Shown: positions 43,319 to 51,269, counted from the first letter of the stretch. The stretch is 64,000 bases of DNA from JALHMI01 sp964598535 (GCA_964598535.1 CAZRCI010000027.1:1-64000), one strand, 5' to 3'. The notes: generated by a model from the letters alone, not told the origin. Made by a program: numbers and translations.

Positions 43319-43685
43319 GGGGACGGCTTCCCTGCCTACATGTCCTTCACGGGTGGATGTGCCTGCCTTTTCGGGCCGCTCTTCCCAACATGTTGCTTCA
43401 AACCATCGATTCCGGCTAATTTTTGCGGATTAGCAGAATGTTGCCGAATCTAGATTACTTTCCAGTAAGCGAATGTCTGCGGCTTGAATCTCGGGCGGAA
43501 TGCCGGAACAGACTGCTTCGGCCGACTAGGCACCGTCTTACTGAATCTCTATCGGAGACGAATAACCGACAGTTTGCGCGCAACCTTACGAACCGTAACA
43601 GTCACTCCATGCACCCACCAATCCGCAAACACACAACTCATCCCAGCCTACGCACCCATCAAAACTAGCCCCAATGGAATGTCGG

Positions 43686-43798
43686 CCCGATTCCGTCAGG
43701 TGACGCGCAACACCGCCAAACATGCAAGAGCCTGGCGCAAACAAGCGAGTGCTCCCACGAACAAGGCGCCCGAAAATAAAACGTTGGCGGAGCACTAT
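43686..43798. repeat. Dispersed repeat R1, copy C
   Basis: Contains CCGATTCCGTCAGGTGACGC, CAACACCGCCAAAC, GGCGCAAACAAGCGAGTGCT and an end GGCGGAGCACTA. Its stem (GCCAAAC and CCTGGC around loop ATGCAAGAG) is imperfect. It matches copies B and D most closely. Confidence 0.65.
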
Positions 43799-43841
43799 CA
43801 GGCGGCTGAAAAGATCAGCAGCCCTGATAGGATCGCAGGAA

Positions 43842-43914
43842 TGCGATCCCAAAATAGCGGGCGCAAGTCCTTATTGTGCGGGCAATGCGGAATTCAGCGC
43901 CGTACTTCGCGAGA
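43842..43914 (+). repeat. Dispersed repeat R2, copy 2
   Basis: Shares GCGATCCCAAAATAGCGGGC, a CAAGTCCTTATT segment, and CGTACTTCGCGAG with the other R2 copies. In one frame it encodes GRKSLLCGQCG, conserving the CxxC peptide. Confidence 0.65.
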
Positions 43915-43974
43915 CTGAAAAAAAGTCACCGTGGATCTTTTTCACCAGGCTGCTAGAGACATGCGGTGAGCAGA

Positions 43975-44361
43975 CTACCGCGCCGGCGAGCACTTGCGAG
44001 TTGACCGTGAAGGTCGCAAACGCGAATCGTCAACGGATGGTGTCGTTCGCGTTGTTGCCCGAGAGCCCGGCGTAATTTCGACAGCCGCTGTCAGATGCTG
44101 AATGGTCTCCCGAATCAGCACATGATGGGGGTGCTCTTCAACCTCACCGGACATTCTGCCCGGAACGCGATCGACGCCATAGGCGGTGAACACCACTACC
44201 GTATGGTTCGTGACTCGCGGCACTTGATCAGCGCCATAGAACTGCCCAGCACCATGATGGAAATTCGATTCTGGCACGGCGTCAAAACCGTAGCCGGCGA
44301 CAACATTACTTGGCGCTCCGGTACCCAGCAAGAGCGCGACGACAAATCTGGCGGCTTGCAT
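43975..44361 (-). CDS. Possible small exported protein, perhaps degraded
   Basis: A 128-aa frame with an Ala/Leu-rich start (MQAARFVVALLLG) resembling a signal peptide. CTGGAG is 8 bases upstream of the ATG at 44361, a good ribosome-binding site. The middle has FYGADQVPRVTNHTVVVF and YGVDRVPGRM; the last 40 residues are Arg/Thr/Ser-rich and less protein-like. I recognise no family. The leader resembles that of the esterase at 29661. It could be a young, small or decaying gene. Confidence 0.35.
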   Translation of the reverse strand: MQAARFVVALLLGTGAPSNVVAGYGFDAVPESNFHHGAGQFYGADQVPRVTNHTVVVFTAYGVDRVPGRMSGEVEEHPHHVLIRETIQHLTAAVEITPGSRATTRTTPSVDDSRLRPSRSTRKCSPAR

Positions 44362-44707
44362 GGCGAATGCTCCAGAAAAAGGTTCGTGAGCGAAGGCGCA
44401 CGCCTTCCCCCTTTCTCTAGCATAGGCCCAAACCTTACAGATCCGTAATGTTTTCACCCTTGCGAAACGAGAAAACGCCTGCGAAACAAGAAACACACCC
44501 CGCCCGAAACCTGGGCGCTGCCCAGTCAATCCTTAGAGCATGTCTTCAAATTAGCTTTCGGGGCCCCAAAACGTGAATTCGGCAAGCCGTTATTTTGCGA
44601 CCGGTGCGGAGTTCAACTCCGTACTTCGCGAGGCTGGAAAGGGCCACGATAGCCTTCTTCAGCAACCTGCTAGAATCGCCGCATTCGAGACCGGCGTGCG
44701 GGCCGAC
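44362..44707. other. Intergenic region with an R2 repeat
   Basis: 346 bases between the small minus-strand gene and the end of the RRM gene. It contains R2 copy 3 (44564-44637), the leader of the small gene and little else. No gene is supported. Confidence 0.45.
44564..44637 (+). repeat. Dispersed repeat R2, copy 3
   Basis: Shares CCCCAAAA, GTTATTTTGCGA, CGGTGCGGAGTT and CGTACTTCGCGAGGC with copies 1 and 2. Contains a small hairpin CGGAG...CTCCG. In one frame it encodes GKPLFCDRCG, again CxxC, and runs to a stop at about 44652. Confidence 0.65.
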
Positions 44708-44998
44708 TTACCGGTCGACGCCTCGGTTGTACCCGCCGCCCGGCCGAGGAGCTCGCTCGCGCGCCTCGTTGACCGTGATTGCCCGCCCGCCGACATCGGC
44801 GCCGTTGAGAGCATCGATCGCTTGCTGACCTTCGTCATCGGATTCCATCTCGACAAAGCCAAATCCACGCGAGCGGCCTGTTTCGCGATCGGTAACCACC
44901 TCGGCAGAACGCACCTTGCCGTGCTCGCTAAATAGTGCTTCGAGCGATTGGTTGGTGGTCGACCAGGGCAGATTTCCGACGTAAATCTTTTTCGCCAT
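44708..44998 (-). CDS. RNA-binding protein with a single RRM domain
   Basis: A 96-aa protein with one RNA-recognition motif. RNP2 is KIYVGNLPW at residues 4-12 and RNP1 is RGFGFVEM at about 44-51, with the aromatic residues for RNA stacking. After the domain is a short basic, Gly-rich tail (PRPGGGYNRG), typical of bacterial RRM proteins related to cyanobacterial Rbp, often cold-induced. The ATG at 44998 is chosen; the longer frame before it has no homology. The upstream gene is the glycosyltransferase on the same strand, about 250 bases away. Confidence 0.92.
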   Translation of the reverse strand: MAKKIYVGNLPWSTTNQSLEALFSEHGKVRSAEVVTDRETGRSRGFGFVEMESDDEGQQAIDALNGADVGGRAITVNEARERAPRPGGGYNRGVDR

Positions 44999-45245
44999 CA
45001 CAAGATTCCTCTGCGCACTCGGACACACGGGGCGCGGTGTAACCTGCTGTGGACACAGTTTGCCGACGGACACAGCTTGCCGACGCGTCCCCGCCACGCC
45101 CCCGTTCGGTGACACGCGTCCAGCATCGCGATGGCAAAAATGCCGCCGCCGCGGGGTTTAATGTACCGTTGCGAAAGAGCGCAATGCAAGCTATTTACCC
45201 CCAAATTTTGGTGGTTCGCAACCTCTGGCGGGCGAGGCCCAGCCG

Positions 45246-46550
45246 TCAGCCGCCCGCCGCCCGCCCGGACGCGAGCACTTGCCGATACCAAACGCGCGTT
45301 GCCTCGGCCATTCCCTCGGCTGTATAGCGAGCGGCGATGGCCCGTTTGCCCCGCATTCCGAGTTCGACCGCCTCGCGCGGCTCCAGCAAAAGGCGTTTGA
45401 GCGTGACGGCCAGCGCCGCCGAATCGCCGGCCGAATAGAGAACACCGCCTTGCGTGCTTTCAACCACTTCGGGAAACGTACCGTGATCTGGGAGCACAAC
45501 GGGAACCGCGTTGGCCATCGCTTCGAGCACGCTGAGACCTTTGCTCTCGCGATACTCTGTCGGCAGACACATGAGGTCGAAGCTCTGGAGTGCGGCGATT
45601 TTCTCCGCCCGGGTGAGCTCGCCCAGATATTCAAACGCCCCGGGACGATTCCAGGACTCGGTCCGCTTTTGTAATGACTCGAGATACGGGCGGTCGAGAG
45701 CTCCCAAATAACCGGCCGCGCGCACCCGGAACGGCGGCGTATCGGGGTCGGCCAGGAGCCTCTCGGCCGCGTCAATCAAATTGTGCAGGCCTTTGTCGGG
45801 ACAGATGCGCGCAAGGTAACCGATCGTCTGCGGCGAGCGAGGTTCGCTGGACCGCGCGCCATGCCCCGCCAGGTTCAGGCCGTGCGGAATCACCTGCAAG
45901 CGATCCCGCGACACGCCGAGATACTCCGCCATGTAGTCGGCATAGTACCGGTTGAGCGCCACGAAGCCATCGAGCCGCGCGGCCCGCTCACGCAACACGA
46001 CCCGCGCACGGCTGTAATACGGCTCGGGAATTTTTTCCAAAAAGATATCCTCGCCCGAGAGCGTGCTGACGACGGGAATGCCAAGCTTCTGAATCTCCGC
46101 GGCGGCGCCGATTAGCATCGCGTTCGAGAGATGCACGACGTCGGGCTGAGCTTCGTGTTCGAGCCATCGTACCAGCTTGCGAACCTCCTTGCGCTGGCGG
46201 CCGTGCTCGCCTTCGAGCATCGAGACGGTGAGTGCGCCGAGCTTTTCAGCTTCGACCTTCGGCCCGCCGCGCGTGAGCCAACGAATGACGCCGGGCTGAT
46301 CCAACAGCGCATCGAGAAACCACGGCGTATGGCGGAAGATCGGCAAGTACTGCTGCAAGTACACGTTGATCCCGCCGAAGAACAAGTGCGAATCGCTGAC
46401 GCTGTCCTCGTCGGTCCGCAGCGGCGTATACGTGGGCACCAGCAACACGTCTTCGCCCAACTGGGTAAGCGCGGCCGCCAGCGTGTTGTCGTGCAGACAA
46501 CTGCCGCAATACATGCCCGCCGCTCCGGCCGCCAGATAGACGATTTTCAT
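45246..46550 (-). CDS. Family 4-like (GT-B) glycosyltransferase
   Basis: A 434-aa GT-B glycosyltransferase. The N-terminal domain has AAGMYCGSCLHDNTLAAAL; the start AxGxYxGSxLHDN is typical of one planctomycete and proteobacterial GT4 subgroup. The C-terminal GT1/GT4 domain has the donor-binding block FDLMCLPTEYRESKGLSVLEAMA (E-x7-E motif), plus PVVLPDHGTFPEVV. It transfers a sugar from a nucleotide donor to an unknown acceptor in the cytoplasm. It lies opposite the operon that begins at 46811; the two start regions are divergent with 260 bases between them. Confidence 0.9.
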   Translation of the reverse strand: MKIVYLAAGAAGMYCGSCLHDNTLAAALTQLGEDVLLVPTYTPLRTDEDSVSDSHLFFGGINVYLQQYLPIFRHTPWFLDALLDQPGVIRWLTRGGPKVEAEKLGALTVSMLEGEHGRQRKEVRKLVRWLEHEAQPDVVHLSNAMLIGAAAEIQKLGIPVVSTLSGEDIFLEKIPEPYYSRARVVLRERAARLDGFVALNRYYADYMAEYLGVSRDRLQVIPHGLNLAGHGARSSEPRSPQTIGYLARICPDKGLHNLIDAAERLLADPDTPPFRVRAAGYLGALDRPYLESLQKRTESWNRPGAFEYLGELTRAEKIAALQSFDLMCLPTEYRESKGLSVLEAMANAVPVVLPDHGTFPEVVESTQGGVLYSAGDSAALAVTLKRLLLEPREAVELGMRGKRAIAARYTAEGMAEATRVWYRQVLASGRAAGG

Positions 46551-46810
46551 GCCCGCGCCAATGTTCCGTGAAGATCAAAACCTCGCCCGCGCCATCCACA
46601 TGGACGACCGCGACAAGCACAAGTGTTCGCGCTTTCGGCGCGTTCGTCAACCGCAGACGCCCCGCTTGGGTCAAGTCCCAAAATAGAGCCACTCGCGTTC
46701 TCACGCGAATTTTTCAGATGGCCATTTTAGCCAGGTGAAAGTGGGCCAGCAGTTCGTTTATGGTCGTCTGAGGGTACGCGGCACGCATTCGATTCTAGGA
46801 GGACAAGCAC

Positions 46811-47488
46811 ATGACGACCGATTCATTCGATCCGCTGGACGATGACCAGCAAGAGAAACACGCGATTTCAAGCAATGAAACGGCATCGCTGGACGAGCCC
46901 GGCCAACTCACCGAATCCGGGACCGTCGAACCGGAGGGCGACGAAGAGCCACCGCAAGAAGACGCCCGCGAGGAAACACCGCGCGACGACGAGACCGATT
47001 CGCAAGAGCACGACTCGGCGGCGTTCCCTTCCGCCCACGACCGGCAGATACGGCTCGAGCGCATTTTACAACAACCACCAACGGAGCACCGCGACCTTCG
47101 CGCGTCGATTCGCGAGTTGTTCTCCCCGCCGCCAGCCTTCGGCGAGAACGCGCCTCAGCGGCAGCCCTTGCCGGCCGAGACGAACGTCGCCGAGCCGCCG
47201 CCTCTCTCATCCCCGTTCGATGGCTCGGCACCGCCGGAAATGGCCCCGATCACGATTCGGCGCCTGCCGCCCCAATTCGATAAGCGCGACGGCAACTCCA
47301 CCAAGGCCGGGGTCGAACGCTTGCAAATCGAGGTCGAGATCACGGTGGCCAACGCCGAACGCATCAGCCGCATCGCGCTCGAAGAGGCCAAGGCGGAATT
47401 CAAAAAATTGGCATCCCAGGCCGTGCAACGGCTGGATGAAAAGTTCTACGAGTACCGCGCACAACAGCGCGTGCTCTGGGGACGATGA
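46811..47488 (+). CDS. Protein of unknown function, first gene of the nuclease/immunity operon
   Basis: A 225-aa protein. Residues 1-75 are acidic, Glu/Asp/Thr-rich and probably disordered. A Pro-rich segment follows (about 95-145). The C-terminal 75 residues are helical and charged: GVERLQIEVEITVANAERIS, then FKKLASQAVQRLDEKFYEY, a likely coiled coil. No signal peptide, no recognised family. AGGAGG at 46797-46802 is an excellent ribosome-binding site. The next gene starts 27 bases downstream, so the two are likely co-translated. A role as chaperone or adaptor for the putative toxin is plausible but only inferred from position. Confidence 0.55.
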   Translation: MTTDSFDPLDDDQQEKHAISSNETASLDEPGQLTESGTVEPEGDEEPPQEDAREETPRDDETDSQEHDSAAFPSAHDRQIRLERILQQPPTEHRDLRASIRELFSPPPAFGENAPQRQPLPAETNVAEPPPLSSPFDGSAPPEMAPITIRRLPPQFDKRDGNSTKAGVERLQIEVEITVANAERISRIALEEAKAEFKKLASQAVQRLDEKFYEYRAQQRVLWGR

Positions 47489-47515
47489 CCACGCCCCAAC
47501 AGGAGAAACTCCCCA

Positions 47516-48940
47516 ATGGTACTCGCCGCCGAATCGCTCAAAGCCGCGCTCGAAAAGGTTCAAGCCGGCATCAACCGCCAGCTCGACCGGCAATACGAAC
47601 GCCTCGTCGTTAGTTTGCACGGCCTGCTCGACGACCTTTTCAACTATCCGCTCGAACGGCCGTGGCCGATGACCCTCGCGCAATTCGCCACCCACTGGGA
47701 AGCGCGCGGGCTGCGGCTGACGGACGCCACCCTGAGCTCGCTCGGGCGGCTGATCGCCGATCGGATTGGCGACGACGCCACGGAGTTGCTGGCCGAAGGG
47801 CCTCTTTCCCACGAGCAACTGTTTTCGCCACACGCGGACGCTTCGTCGCCTTTGACGCCTTTCGCGGAAAAGCCCAAAACCGACAGCGCGGCTCCCGACG
47901 GCATTATTCCCGCCGCCGCGATCTTCGAAGCGGCTCGCATGCAAAAGCTGTTCGGCCTCTCGGAAGAGGAGCGAATGCGGCTCGAATTCTTCTACAAGGA
48001 GCAACTGCTCAGGCGCCGCGAAGGACGCCCCTTGCTGCCCGAGCCGCTGTTCCTCCACGAAGCCCGACAACGGCATCAACAAGGGCCGGCGATTCAAGCC
48101 GTCACGCCGGAGCTACAAGCGGAAAATATCCGCCGCAAGCAACTCGAGGAATACTGGAATCTTCCGCCCGAGGAACGCAGAAAGCTGGCTCTGGAATGGG
48201 AACGCGAGGCCAGAAACAAACTGGCCGCCGAATATGGCGGTACCGTCGCGTTTCTAAACCCCGGGCTTCCCGGGGGTCTCAGCGACCTGCTGGCCGCGCT
48301 CAGCGGTCTGAGCGGGGCGAGTGGCCTGGGCGGGAGAACGGCGCCCCGAGCGCTATATCGTCCGTTGCCCAGTGACGGCGCCCGCAACCGGCGCGGCCCG
48401 CGCGGAAAAAGCCCGCCGCCGTCCCTTCCGCCCAAGCAGCCCACGAAAGGCAAGCGGCGTCCCCAGCAGGCGGGCAAGCGCGATCCCGCCTCGAAGCCCC
48501 CGTTGCCGCCGCCGGTCGACCGGCAGCGATACCCCATTCGACCGGACGGAACCTCGGCCATCAACCTGAGACTGGCCGCCGAAAGCGAAGAGATGATGGC
48601 CTATTATCTGCACTCGCTATCGGACCACGTCGTTCTGTTCTGGGGCCAAAAGCAGGGCATGCAAGGCGCCGACATCATCACGTTCAATCTGCGCACCAAG
48701 CGGGTTACATTGTGGGACGTGAAATATCGCACCGCAGCCGTACGACTACGCCCGTCGAGAACGTTTCAGAAAGGCACACCCGCTCGCAATAATGCCATTC
48801 AACAAGCGTACGATGCGGTCCAATCATCACGGCTTTCTAATGAGGATAAAGTCCATGCCTCTCAATCATTGGACAAGCGTACTTTTCAAACCATTACGGT
48901 TGGCGCCGGCAACGCCAAGAATTCTGCAATAGGTGACTAG
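47516..48940 (+). CDS. Putative polymorphic toxin with C-terminal PD-(D/E)XK-like nuclease domain
   Basis: A 474-aa protein. Residues 1-100 are helical (SLKAALEKVQAGINRQLD), residues 135-230 are charged helices (RMRLEFFYKEQLLRR), and 250-270 have a Gly/Leu-rich LSDLLAALSGLSG stretch. A Pro/Lys/Arg-rich linker covers about 285-345. The last 125 residues resemble a PD-(D/E)XK nuclease: Glu-rich helix (AESEEMM near 355), Asp386 in GADIITF, and Asp401-x-Lys403 in WDVKYR. This N-terminal linker plus C-terminal nuclease design fits polymorphic toxins. The final 13 codons match the tail of the following paralogues. RBS AGGAGA lies at 47501-47506. No secretion signal is visible, so delivery is unknown. 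The nuclease call is motif-based. Confidence 0.6.
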   Translation: MVLAAESLKAALEKVQAGINRQLDRQYERLVVSLHGLLDDLFNYPLERPWPMTLAQFATHWEARGLRLTDATLSSLGRLIADRIGDDATELLAEGPLSHEQLFSPHADASSPLTPFAEKPKTDSAAPDGIIPAAAIFEAARMQKLFGLSEEERMRLEFFYKEQLLRRREGRPLLPEPLFLHEARQRHQQGPAIQAVTPELQAENIRRKQLEEYWNLPPEERRKLALEWEREARNKLAAEYGGTVAFLNPGLPGGLSDLLAALSGLSGASGLGGRTAPRALYRPLPSDGARNRRGPRGKSPPPSLPPKQPTKGKRRPQQAGKRDPASKPPLPPPVDRQRYPIRPDGTSAINLRLAAESEEMMAYYLHSLSDHVVLFWGQKQGMQGADIITFNLRTKRVTLWDVKYRTAAVRLRPSRTFQKGTPARNNAIQQAYDAVQSSRLSNEDKVHASQSLDKRTFQTITVGAGNAKNSAIGD

Positions 48941-48941
48941 A
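48902..48941 (+). repeat. Junction motif 1 with built-in ribosome-binding site
   Basis: The 39 bases 48902-48940 are the last 13 codons of the toxin gene and differ at one base from the end of array copy 3 (51230-51268). AGGTGA at 48931-48936 is a Shine-Dalgarno sequence 4 bases before the ATG of copy 1, which touches the toxin stop (TAG then ATG). Confidence 0.85.
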
Positions 48942-49687
48942 TGAGGTTTGACCCTAGAGTCCGAAAACGCAACCTGCAAAAGGACATTCTCAAGATTGTT
49001 TATGACTTGATCGAGAATGCGTTCCGCGAACAAACGACGAGTTCCACGGGATGCCTTACCCTTGAAACCGCCGTCCAATGCTATTTGGTTGGCTTGCCTT
49101 TCGATGGTTCCGCGCTTTTACAAAAAGTCCAGGCATTGCTTCGGATAGCGCACGAACAGAATGAGGAACATGGCACGTTTGGAAGAGAGGCCATTCTGGA
49201 ACGCCTCGCCATTACGAACTGGTTCTTGGAGCGGCAAACCGACTTGAAGTCGCTTACCCTCTGCGTTGACTGGACGGAAAAACGCTTTGCCGCCGAGCGA
49301 ACCAAACCCGACAAGGGAGATGTGCAACTATCGCTAACCTCCTATCTCGAGGCGGAACGCTACGAAACGCTGATCGCGCGCTACGAAAGTGCGGGGCTCA
49401 AGCAGCCCAAGAACATCCGCCGCATCCTGGGCGAAGGCACCATGTGCTACGTCCTGGCACGGCACCGGCTCGGCCTCGAGTACACGGACGAAGAGATCGC
49501 CGCCGCCCTGGAGACCTTCCTCAAACGGTCCGTCAAGGAGTGGCTCGGACGCTATGGCAACTTCATCANNNNNNNNNNNNNNNNNNNNNNNNNNNNNNNN
49601 NNNNNNNNNNNNNNNNNNNNNNNNNNNNNNNNNNNNNNNNNNNNNNNNNNNNNNNNNNNNNNNNNNNNTTCTGCAATAGGTGATTAG
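48941..49687 (+). CDS. Putative immunity protein, array copy 1 (interrupted by assembly gap)
   Basis: The start follows the toxin stop directly. The 209 codons up to 49568 are intact and begin MRFDPRVRKRNLQKD; the last readable segment is KEWLGRYGNFI. Bases 49569-49668 are N, and after them only a tail reading SAIGD and stop. In copy 2 the equivalent missing stretch is 142 bases, and 100 N happens to keep frame, so the merged frame should not be trusted. Central features are LYLVGLP-like helix (CYLVGLPFDGSALLQK), EAERYETLIARYESAGL and GEGTMCYVLARHRLGLEYTDEEIA. All-helical, cytoplasmic, about 260 aa expected. Role as immunity protein is inferred from position and tandem duplication. The gap may hide whole extra copies. 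Confidence 0.65.
   Translation: MRFDPRVRKRNLQKDILKIVYDLIENAFREQTTSSTGCLTLETAVQCYLVGLPFDGSALLQKVQALLRIAHEQNEEHGTFGREAILERLAITNWFLERQTDLKSLTLCVDWTEKRFAAERTKPDKGDVQLSLTSYLEAERYETLIARYESAGLKQPKNIRRILGEGTMCYVLARHRLGLEYTDEEIAAALETFLKRSVKEWLGRYGNFIXXXXXXXXXXXXXXXXXXXXXXXXXXXXXXXXXXSAIGD
49569..49668. other. Assembly gap of 100 N inside the tandem array
   Basis: A run of exactly 100 N, the usual scaffold placeholder rather than a measured length. It falls in the most conserved part of near-identical repeats, where short reads collapse. Confidence 0.99.
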
Positions 49688-50479
49688 ATGAGATTCGACC
49701 CCCAAAGCCGTCGACGCAATCTAAAAACGGAAGTCCTCGATTATTTATACAATCTCTCGTACGAAAAAATATTCCACGAACGAACGCTGGGTTCTAGTGG
49801 TTGCATTACCCTTAACATTGCAACCCAATGCTATTTGGTTGGTTTACTTTCTGACGGTTCCACGCTCTTACAAAAGGCCCATACATTCCTTCGCAGCGCG
49901 CACGAACAGAATGAGGAACATGGCGCATTTGGAATCGGGGCCATTCTTGCACACCTCGCCATCGCCCATTGGTTCTTGGAGCGGCGAACGGACTTGAAGT
50001 CGCTTGTCCTTTGCGTTGACTGGAAAGAGGAACGCTTTGCCGCCGAACGAACCAAACCCGACAAAGGCGAGGTGCAACTAGCGCTAACCCCCTATCTCGA
50101 GGCGGAACGCTACGAAACGCTGATCGCGCGCTACGAAAGCGCGGGACTCAAGCCGCCCAAGAACATCCGCCGCATCCTGGGCGAAGGCACCATGTGCTAC
50201 GTCCTGGCACGGCACCGGCTCGGCCTCGAATACACGGACGAAGAGATCACCGCCGCCCTGGAGACGTTCCTCAAACGGTCCGTCAAAGAATGGCTCGGAC
50301 GCTATGGTAGGTTCATCACCGCTGCACGTTGGATGAAGATCGCCCACTGGAAGCCGGGCGACGACCCGGTCGCCACCCTCTTGCGCTGCTACGACTACCT
50401 GCCCGGCCTCAAGCCGCCGAAGTATACGCCGGATTCACCAGGCACCGGCAACGCCAAGAATTCTGCAATAGGTGATTAG
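49688..50479 (+). CDS. Putative immunity protein, array copy 2
   Basis: A 263-aa paralogue. It begins MRFDPQSRRRNLKTEVLDY and shares the N-terminal type (LYNLSYE) with copy 4, but in the middle (HEQNEEHGAFG, FLERRTDLKS) it matches copy 1. The C-terminal half is almost identical to the other copies at DNA level. Shine-Dalgarno GGTGA lies in the tail preceding it, with TAG and ATG adjacent. It ends in GTGNAKNSAIGD. No transmembrane segment, signal or known catalytic motif is visible. Confidence 0.78.
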   Translation: MRFDPQSRRRNLKTEVLDYLYNLSYEKIFHERTLGSSGCITLNIATQCYLVGLLSDGSTLLQKAHTFLRSAHEQNEEHGAFGIGAILAHLAIAHWFLERRTDLKSLVLCVDWKEERFAAERTKPDKGEVQLALTPYLEAERYETLIARYESAGLKPPKNIRRILGEGTMCYVLARHRLGLEYTDEEITAALETFLKRSVKEWLGRYGRFITAARWMKIAHWKPGDDPVATLLRCYDYLPGLKPPKYTPDSPGTGNAKNSAIGD

Positions 50480-50480
50480 A
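50441..50480 (+). repeat. Junction motif 2 with ribosome-binding site
   Basis: End of copy 2 and start of copy 3. It differs from junction 1 at two bases. AGGTGA at 50470-50475 precedes the ATG at 50480; stop and start are adjacent. Confidence 0.85.
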
Positions 50481-51268
50481 TGAAGTTTGACCCTAGAGCC
50501 CGAAAACGCAACCTGCAAAAAGACATTCTCAAGATCTACTATGATCACTCATGCGAGGAAGCATTCCAGGATAATACCATGAGTGGCTTGGGATGTAGCA
50601 CCATCAATCTCGCCATCGAATGCTACCTGGTTGGCCTACCTTCTGACGGTTCGGCGCTCTTACAAAAGGCCCATACGTTACTTCGTGTGGCACACGAGCG
50701 AAATGAATACAACAATGATGGAATGGGAATCGTTCTGGAACACCTCGCCATCGCCAATTGGCTTGTAAACCGGCAGACAGACCTGGAATCATTGGTTCTC
50801 TGCGTTGACTGGACGGAAAAGCGCTTTGCCGCCGAACGAACTAAACCCGACAAGAGCGACGTGCAACTAGCGCTAGCCCCCTATCTCGAGGCGGAACGCT
50901 ACGAAACGTTGATCGCGCGCTACGAAAGCGCGGGACTCAAGCAGCCCAAGAACATCCGCCGCATCCAGGGGGAAGGCACCATGTGCTACGTCCTCGCGCG
51001 ACACCGGCTCGGTCTCGAGTACATGGACGAAGAGATCGCCGCCGCCCTGGAAACCTTCCTCAAACGGTCCGTCAAGGAGTGGCTCGGACGCTATGGCAAC
51101 TTCATCACCGCTGCGCGTTGGATGAAGATCGCCCACTGGAAGCCGGACGACGACCCCATCGCCACGCTCTTGCGCTGCTACGACTATCTGCCCGGCCTCA
51201 AACCGCCGAAATACACGCCGGATTCACCAGGCGCCGGCAACGCCAAGAATTCTGCAATAGGTGATTAG
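50480..51268 (+). CDS. Putative immunity protein, array copy 3
   Basis: A 262-aa paralogue beginning MKFDPRARKRNLQKDILKI, like copy 1, yet its middle (NDGMGIVLEHLAIANWLVNRQTD) matches copy 4. This crossed similarity indicates recombination between copies. The conserved second half has EAERYETLIARYESAGLKQ, IQGEGTMCYVLARHRLGLEY and TAARWMKIAHWKPDDDP. It ends in GAGNAKNSAIGD, the same tail as the toxin. Translation is probably coupled to neighbours through the junction motif. Confidence 0.78.
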   Translation: MKFDPRARKRNLQKDILKIYYDHSCEEAFQDNTMSGLGCSTINLAIECYLVGLPSDGSALLQKAHTLLRVAHERNEYNNDGMGIVLEHLAIANWLVNRQTDLESLVLCVDWTEKRFAAERTKPDKSDVQLALAPYLEAERYETLIARYESAGLKQPKNIRRIQGEGTMCYVLARHRLGLEYMDEEIAAALETFLKRSVKEWLGRYGNFITAARWMKIAHWKPDDDPIATLLRCYDYLPGLKPPKYTPDSPGAGNAKNSAIGD

Positions 51269-51269
51269 A
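51230..51269 (+). repeat. Junction motif 3 with ribosome-binding site
   Basis: End of copy 3 and start of copy 4. Apart from one base it equals the toxin gene's end at 48902-48940. AGGTGA at 51259-51264 is 4 bases before the ATG at 51269. Confidence 0.85.

Larger units (their letters stand above)
43319..43974. other. Gene-poor region with R1 and R2 repeats
   Basis: About 650 bases without a credible gene. Short frames are Arg/Thr/His-rich. R1 copy C (43686-43798) and R2 copy 2 (43842-43914) lie here, about 45 bases apart. The rest is AT-richer than the surrounding genes and has no recognisable product. Confidence 0.55.

Noticed and set aside
43423..43668. Small plus-strand frame as a gene
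   Set aside because: Product is Arg/Thr/His-rich with no ribosome-binding site or motif.
47207..48097. A 296-codon minus-strand frame inside the toxin operon
   Set aside because: It crosses two plus-strand genes with good ribosome-binding sites and has no known motif.
48941..49687. Taking the continuous reading frame through the N gap as a real 248-aa protein
   Set aside because: The frame is kept only because the placeholder length and the expected length differ by a multiple of three; sequence inside the gap is unknown.
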